From DASUCS01 sp041166385 (lineage in GTDB: Bacteria > Actinomycetota > Acidimicrobiia > Acidimicrobiales > JACDCH01), in contig JBEEFW010000098.1 of the NCBI GenBank assembly GCA_041166385.1, forward strand, positions 28,360 through 92,359: a DNA stretch of 64,000 nucleotides, in the 5' to 3' direction. The translations under genes were made by a program, and so were the position numbers. This document shows positions 61,301 through 64,000 of the stretch, in pieces (position 1 is the first letter of the stretch; each line of letters starts with the position of its first letter). The notes below the pieces were generated by a model that was not told the origin of the DNA, did no database searches, and saw nothing but the letters and a program-made list of their open reading frames with translations.

Positions 61301-61877
61301 GTACGGCTACTTTCCCGCGTCGGGCGACGGCAACGACATCGTGATCTGGGACGACGAGTCGCGCGACCGCGAGATCACCCGGCTGACGTTCCCACGACAG
61401 AGCAAGGCGCCGTTCCTGTGCATCGCCGACTTCGTTCGTCCGATCGAGACGAGCGAGGTCGATTACGTCGCGTTCCACATCGTCACGATGGGCCCGGCGG
61501 TGTCGGAGGCGACGGCGAAGTTGTTCGCCGACGACCGGTACACCGAGTACCTGCACCTCCACGGGCTCGGGGTGGAGATGGCTGAAGCGTTGGCCGAGTA
61601 CTGGCACCACCGCATCCGTGAGGAGTGGGGGTTCGTCGACGAGGACGGCCCGTCGCTCGCCGGCCTCTTCCGCCAGCAGTACCGCGGCGGCCGCTACTCG
61701 TGGGGCTATCCGGCGTGCCCCGATCTCGAGGACAACACCACGGTGCTCCAACTGCTCGACGGTGAGCGCATCGGACTCGTGTGCTCAGAGGAGACCGGCT
61801 ACCAGTACCAGCCGGAGCAGACCACCTCGGCGATCATCCTCCACCACCCCAAGGCCAAGTACTTCGTCGCTCGCTGA
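58380..61877 (+). CDS. metH: Cobalamin-dependent methionine synthase
   Basis: This 1165-residue enzyme transfers a methyl group from methyltetrahydrofolate to homocysteine through cobalamin. The homocysteine domain (1 to about 310) has FDGAFGTYMQQEGL, GLNCATGPSEM and GGCCGTTPGHLKAVV with the three zinc Cys. The pterin domain follows with IGERTNANGSRKFRDAMLEGDW and NSANLEDGEG. The B12 cap and binding domain has DVHDIGKNLVDIIL with the lower-ligand His near residue 733. The SAM reactivation domain (from about 905) has VEMAEALAEYWHHRIREEWG and GGRYSWGYPACPDLEDN. All four modules are complete and in standard order. The palindrome after the stop may serve as its terminator. Confidence 0.97.
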   Translation: MSPARPSYLDAARERVVIFDGAFGTYMQQEGLTADDFGGPALEGCNEILVLTRPDLVTKMHEDFFKVGVDVVETATFGAFAVPLGEYDIADKTYEINLKAAQLAREVADGYDRYVAGSVGPGTKFASLGQIRFADLRDAYEEQCRGLLEGGVDLLLVETQFDLLGLKAGVIGARRAMAAIGREVPIQVQVTIELTGRMLPGTEIAAALCVMDSMRADVVGLNCATGPSEMAEHLRHLSQHARMPISCIPNAGLPSVVDGKMHYDLTPEQLADYHHRFITELGVHVVGGCCGTTPGHLKAVVEKCADLTPARREIEHEPGAASIYSFTPFAQDITYLSIGERTNANGSRKFRDAMLEGDWDSCVQMAREQEKEGAHVLDVCVDYVGRDGAVDMDEIASRFATQATVPLVLDSTESPVMEAGLQWLGGKAILNSANLEDGEGEGTRFDRVMKLAREYGAAVICLLIDEEGQARDVEWKMRVAHRIHDLATNRYGLESSDLIFDALTFPLSTGGEDLRGDGMATIDAIRRIKAELPGVSTVLGLSNVSFGLKPAARHVLNSVFLNECREAGLDSAIVHAARIMPLNRIPEEQVKVALDLIYDRRDEAAGYDPLQSLMALFEDVEATTMVKEDRSDWSLEKRLSQRIIDGDRDGLTNDLDEALANGISALDIINDVLLEGMKVVGELFGSGQMQLPFVLQSAETMKASVAYLEPHMEKVADGQGKGSIVLATVKGDVHDIGKNLVDIILTNNGYEVHNLGIKVSITEMIDKALEVKADAIGMSGLLVKSTLIMRDNLEELNSRGLSEIPVLLGGAALTRSYVERDLRDVYEGRLFYGKDAFEGLNVMDRLGAVRRGTTEDDPEWGRVPSESRVPSRSSLGLNEKGDGDTAVVVPARSPEVQEDNEIFVPPFTGSRVAKGLSIDEIATYVNETALFRNQWGYRPENGEDDAAFKERIRPVLREELAKAKASDLLQPAVVYGYFPASGDGNDIVIWDDESRDREITRLTFPRQSKAPFLCIADFVRPIETSEVDYVAFHIVTMGPAVSEATAKLFADDRYTEYLHLHGLGVEMAEALAEYWHHRIREEWGFVDEDGPSLAGLFRQQYRGGRYSWGYPACPDLEDNTTVLQLLDGERIGLVCSEETGYQYQPEQTTSAIILHHPKAKYFVAR

Positions 61878-61900
61878 CCCGCGGCACCAGCCTTCATCCA

Positions 61901-61947
61901 ACGATCCGGCTCACGTCCGTGGTTTCCACGGCTCTCAGCCGGATCGT
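61901..61947. repeat. Palindromic repeat, left copy, of cassette 2
   Basis: Outer arms ACGATCCGGCT (61901-61911) and AGCCGGATCGT (61937-61947) are perfect complements. An inner CCGTGG TTT CCACGG hairpin (61917-61931) lies between them. The 47 bases match 62892-62938 directly at 42 positions (hand count). The copy starts 23 bases after metH and could also act as its terminator. Confidence 0.85.
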
Positions 61948-61949
61948 CG

Positions 61950-61959
61950 CACTGTCACA
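61950..61959 (+). promoter_or_regulatory. CACTGTCACA box upstream of cassette 2 gene
   Basis: The same 10-mer as upstream of the cassette 1 gene. It ends 21 bases before ATG 61981 (20 bases in cassette 1), so both sequence and spacing are kept. Confidence 0.5.
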
Positions 61960-61975
61960 CCCTCGTGAGAGGGTG
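61958..61975 (+). promoter_or_regulatory. Hairpin covering the ribosome site of the cassette 2 gene
   Basis: CACCCTC (61958-61964) and GAGGGTG (61969-61975) form a perfect 7-bp stem with a GTGA loop. The GAGGG that could pair with 16S rRNA, six bases before ATG 61981, lies in the right arm and would be hidden when folded. Confidence 0.5.
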
Positions 61976-61980
61976 GCGTC

Positions 61981-62949
61981 ATGGTTGCTCGATCATTGGA
62001 TCGGGCGCTCGAGGGCCTCGCCCGACGTCAGCACGGCGTGATTCATCGCCGTCAGGCCCTCCGCATCGGATTCACACCGGACGCCATCGAGCGTCGGCTT
62101 GCAAGCGGGACATGGGTGCGCGTCGGCGGCGACGTGTACGGCCTGCCGTCGCATCCCGGAACCTGGCATCGACAGTGCATGGCGGCGACGCTGTCCGTCC
62201 CTGCGGGCGCGGCCTGGGGTCGCACGGCGGCCGTCGTGTACAAGGTGCCGCGCTTCCGTCCCGGCGCCATCGACGTGGTCACCCGCCACGGCACGACGCA
62301 TCGCAGTTCGCTCGCGACCGTGCACGAGTCCCGCACTGTGGGTCGGTTCACCGTGGTGAACGGCATCCGCGTCGTCTCCAAGGCGGACTGCACGATCCAG
62401 GTCGCGCGCCATTTGTCGGTGGAGGGCCTTCGGTCGATGGTCGGCTTCCTCGACAGACACGATCGGCGTTACTTGGCGGAACTTCGCGACCGCCAGCTCG
62501 CCCTCGCCCGCTCTCGGCTGCCGGGCATGAAGAAGCTGCGGGTCGTGCTGTCGGAGTTGACCGACGATGTTCCACCAACCGACAGCGACCTGGAGGTCGA
62601 ACTACGCACCCTGGTCGCATCGGTGCCGGCGCTCGGCAGGGTGGTGTGGCAGGCCACGCTTCCGTTCTGGACGCGAGGAACAGCCCGGTGCGACGGCCTG
62701 GCCTTCGAGTGGCCGCTCATCCTCGAAGCCGACGGCCGGGCGTGGCACACCCGTGTCGACGACTTCGAGCGCGATCGTGAACGGGACAACCTCGCCAACG
62801 TCCACGGCTACGACGTCCTGCGGTTCACCTACAACCGACTCACGCACCACTTGAACGACTGCCGCCGCATGCTGGTCGCCTACGTCGCCCGACGATCCGG
62901 CTCACATCCGCCGTTTCCACGGATGTCAGCCGGATCGTTGGTGGGTTAG
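61981..62949 (+). CDS. AbiEi-like N-terminal + DUF559 (endonuclease-like) protein, cassette 2
   Basis: A 322-residue protein with the same layout as the one at 20242. The N-terminus (LARRQHGVIHRRQALRIGFTPDAIERRLASGTWVRV) fits an AbiEi_4-like winged helix. A middle region with GIRVVSKADCTIQVARHL resembles the AbiEi C-terminal linker. The C-terminus (about 235-300) has ARCDGLAFEWPLILEADGRAWHTR, DDFERDRERDNLANVHGYDVLRFTY, the DUF559/Vsr-like pattern with D and E-x-D candidate residues. The last 18 codons (from about RSGSHPPF) are formed by the right palindromic repeat, and the TAG stop overlaps the stop of the LigD-polymerase gene. No toxin partner is present. Its biological role is unknown. Confidence 0.8.
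   Translation: MVARSLDRALEGLARRQHGVIHRRQALRIGFTPDAIERRLASGTWVRVGGDVYGLPSHPGTWHRQCMAATLSVPAGAAWGRTAAVVYKVPRFRPGAIDVVTRHGTTHRSSLATVHESRTVGRFTVVNGIRVVSKADCTIQVARHLSVEGLRSMVGFLDRHDRRYLAELRDRQLALARSRLPGMKKLRVVLSELTDDVPPTDSDLEVELRTLVASVPALGRVVWQATLPFWTRGTARCDGLAFEWPLILEADGRAWHTRVDDFERDRERDNLANVHGYDVLRFTYNRLTHHLNDCRRMLVAYVARRSGSHPPFPRMSAGSLVG
62892..62938. repeat. Palindromic repeat, right copy, of cassette 2
   Basis: Arms ACGATCCGGCT (62892-62902) and AGCCGGATCGT (62928-62938) plus inner ACATCC/GGATGT after a C/C mismatch enclose an 11-base loop. It has the same length as the left copy with five differences. It lies within the final codons of the cassette 2 gene. Confidence 0.85.
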
Positions 62950-63848
62950 GACGACGCGAGGGGGATCTCCTGGATCGTCGTGGCCGTTGGTTCCCAGAGG
63001 TCGCCCATGGACTCGACTCGCTCGAGGACGTCCGGCGCGGTGAACGACAACGGCGCTCCCCCGGCGGCGGCCTCGACTTCGTCCCACGTCACCGGTGTCG
63101 ACACCGTCGGGTGCGGACGGGCGCGTAACGAGTACGCGCCGATCGTCGTCTTGTGACGCGAGTTCTGGCTCCAGTCGATGAACACCTTGTTCTTGCGCAG
63201 TTCCTTGCGCATCACCGACAGCACCTTGTCGCCGTGGTGCTTCTCCATCGCTTGCGCGACGGCGTGGGCGAACCCAGACGCCTGTTCGTGCGTGAGCGGC
63301 TGCCCGTTCACGGGCACGTAGAGCTGCAGCCCCTTCGACCCTGACGTCTTGGCGAAGCACTCGAGCTTCAGGCCCTCGAGCACGTCACGGATCCACATGC
63401 CGACCTCGGCGCACTCGGTCATCGCCGCGGGCTCGCCGGGATCGAGGTCGAACACGACCATGCACGGCGTCTCGATGTCGACGCAGCGCGCCATGGGCGC
63501 ATGGATCTCGAGCGCCGCGAGGTTCGCGGCCCACACCAATGCCGGACGATCCGCGAGCCGGCAGTAGTCGATCGCGCCGCCGTGATCACCCGGCCCGGGA
63601 CAGACGCCGAGCCACTCAGGGCGATGCTTCGGACAGCGCTTCTCGAAGAACGACTTGTCGTCCACGCCGTTCGGAAAGCGCCGCATCGTGATGCCGCGAT
63701 CGCCGACATGCGTGAGCATCGTCGGTGCGATGCGCGCGTAGTAGTCGATCACTTCGCCCTTGGTGAATCCCGTCGCGGGATACAGCACCTTCTCGAGATT
63801 CGAGAGCTTGAGTTGCCGCCCGTCGATCTCGACGGTCGCATCAGTCAC
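62946..63848 (-). CDS. ligD: Stand-alone LigD polymerase domain (NHEJ primase-polymerase)
   Basis: A 300-residue archaeo-eukaryotic primase-type polymerase that adds nucleotides at broken DNA ends. KLSNLEKVLYPATGFTKGEVIDYYARIA is the typical start. MVVFDLDPGEP holds the catalytic DxD. FAKTSGSKGLQLYVPV is motif II, where a His is common and Gln is found here. DWSQNSRHKTTIGAYSLRARPHPTVSTPVTWDEV is the conserved C-terminal part. No ligase or nuclease domain is attached, so ligation must come from another protein. GTG 63848 overlaps the Ku stop by one base, so it forms a repair operon with Ku. Its stop overlaps the cassette 2 gene. Confidence 0.93.
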   Translation of the reverse strand: MTDATVEIDGRQLKLSNLEKVLYPATGFTKGEVIDYYARIAPTMLTHVGDRGITMRRFPNGVDDKSFFEKRCPKHRPEWLGVCPGPGDHGGAIDYCRLADRPALVWAANLAALEIHAPMARCVDIETPCMVVFDLDPGEPAAMTECAEVGMWIRDVLEGLKLECFAKTSGSKGLQLYVPVNGQPLTHEQASGFAHAVAQAMEKHHGDKVLSVMRKELRKNKVFIDWSQNSRHKTTIGAYSLRARPHPTVSTPVTWDEVEAAAGGAPLSFTAPDVLERVESMGDLWEPTATTIQEIPLASS

Positions 63849-64000
63849 TACGCGCTCTTGCGCTTCCTTGGTGCCGCTGCCTTCTTGGCTGCCGACTTCT
63901 TCGCGGGTGCAGCGGCCTCGCCGTCAGCCGGCTTCTCGTCGGCGGGCCTGCTTGTCGGGTGGCGTTTGCGAGTCTCCTTCGCCGCCTTCACGCTGGCCTC
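63848..64000 (-). CDS. ku: Ku protein, C-terminal tail only (5' part beyond window)
   Basis: Only the last 50 codons are visible, read EASVKAAKETRKRHP and then a K/A/P-rich tail ending KKAAAPRKRKSA before TAG. Bacterial Ku commonly ends in such a lysine-rich extension after a helix like LxASVxAAK. Direct coupling to the LigD-type polymerase (TAGTG overlap) strongly supports Ku, the DNA end-binding factor of bacterial NHEJ. The core domain lies outside the window, so this call depends on context and the tail. Confidence 0.75.
   Translation of the reverse strand, partial: EASVKAAKETRKRHPTSRPADEKPADGEAAAPAKKSAAKKAAAPRKRKSA

Noticed and set aside
61901..61947. Palindrome as only a metH terminator
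   Set aside because: It may terminate metH, but an 89 percent identical copy at the far end of the next gene is not explained by termination. Kept as a cassette boundary.

Overview
The window is GC-rich, densely coded DNA from a free-living bacterium, most likely an actinobacterium. Start codons are often GTG or TTG. Neighbouring genes are repeatedly joined by 1-4 base GTGA, ATGA or TGATG overlaps, and several genes have a TANNNT hexamer only 6-8 bases before the start codon, the pattern of leaderless actinobacterial genes. A PIKGT-type PabB, an LpdA-like flavoprotein, a Ku/LigD-polymerase pair, B12-dependent metabolism and many secreted proteins with WYLRN/GDWNGDG repeats suggest class Acidimicrobiia. 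That placement is inference from style and content, not from a marker gene. No stretch above 300 bases lacks a gene. The largest gaps are about 170 bp (31499-31668), 142 bp (46408-46549) and 140 bp (50142-50281). I saw no rRNA, tRNA, CRISPR array or transposase.

1-9939 (minus): a translationally coupled surface-glycan operon. Reading from its 5' end it holds an acyl-CoA dehydrogenase, an LCP-family glycan ligase, UDP-glucose dehydrogenase, UDP-xylose synthase, three GT4 glycosyltransferases, an anchored threonine-rich protein and a sugar nucleotidyltransferase cut by the window edge. 9958-15749: divergent pabB-pabC, birA next to a biotin-carboxylase/BCCP subunit, and an LpdA-like oxidoreductase. 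15775-23212: a secreted PLC-like protein, a GT2 enzyme, methylmalonyl-CoA mutase, a repeat-flanked AbiEi/DUF559-type gene, the mutase chaperone MeaB and a methyltransferase.

23238-53113: a surface region. Secreted enzymes with a common 45-residue C-terminal repeat (SpoIID, amidase, CAP and a cysteine-rich domain) or a calcium-type FG-GAP repeat alternate with polysaccharide genes. These include a Wzm/Wzt exporter with a coiled-coil methyltransferase and a glycosyltransferase, rmlACBD for dTDP-rhamnose, several GT2/GT4 enzymes and a polytopic DUF2142-like protein. A fifth 45-residue-repeat enzyme, a sugar dehydrogenase, lies at 54614.

53126-64000: sirtuin, a conserved hypothetical, leucyl aminopeptidase, PduO cobalamin adenosyltransferase, MetH, a second repeat-flanked AbiEi/DUF559-type gene, LigD polymerase and the C-terminus of Ku.

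Working together: the carboxylase, mutase, MeaB and PduO fit propionyl-CoA to succinyl-CoA conversion with adenosylcobalamin, and MetH uses methylcobalamin. UDP-xylose and dTDP-rhamnose supply wall glycans that are exported by Wzm/Wzt or attached by LCP. The repeat proteins are probably surface enzymes held by a shared module. The most unusual signals are the two repeat-bounded AbiEi/DUF559 cassettes, the shared repeat toolkit, and a WbdD-like chain-termination arrangement beside Wzm/Wzt.
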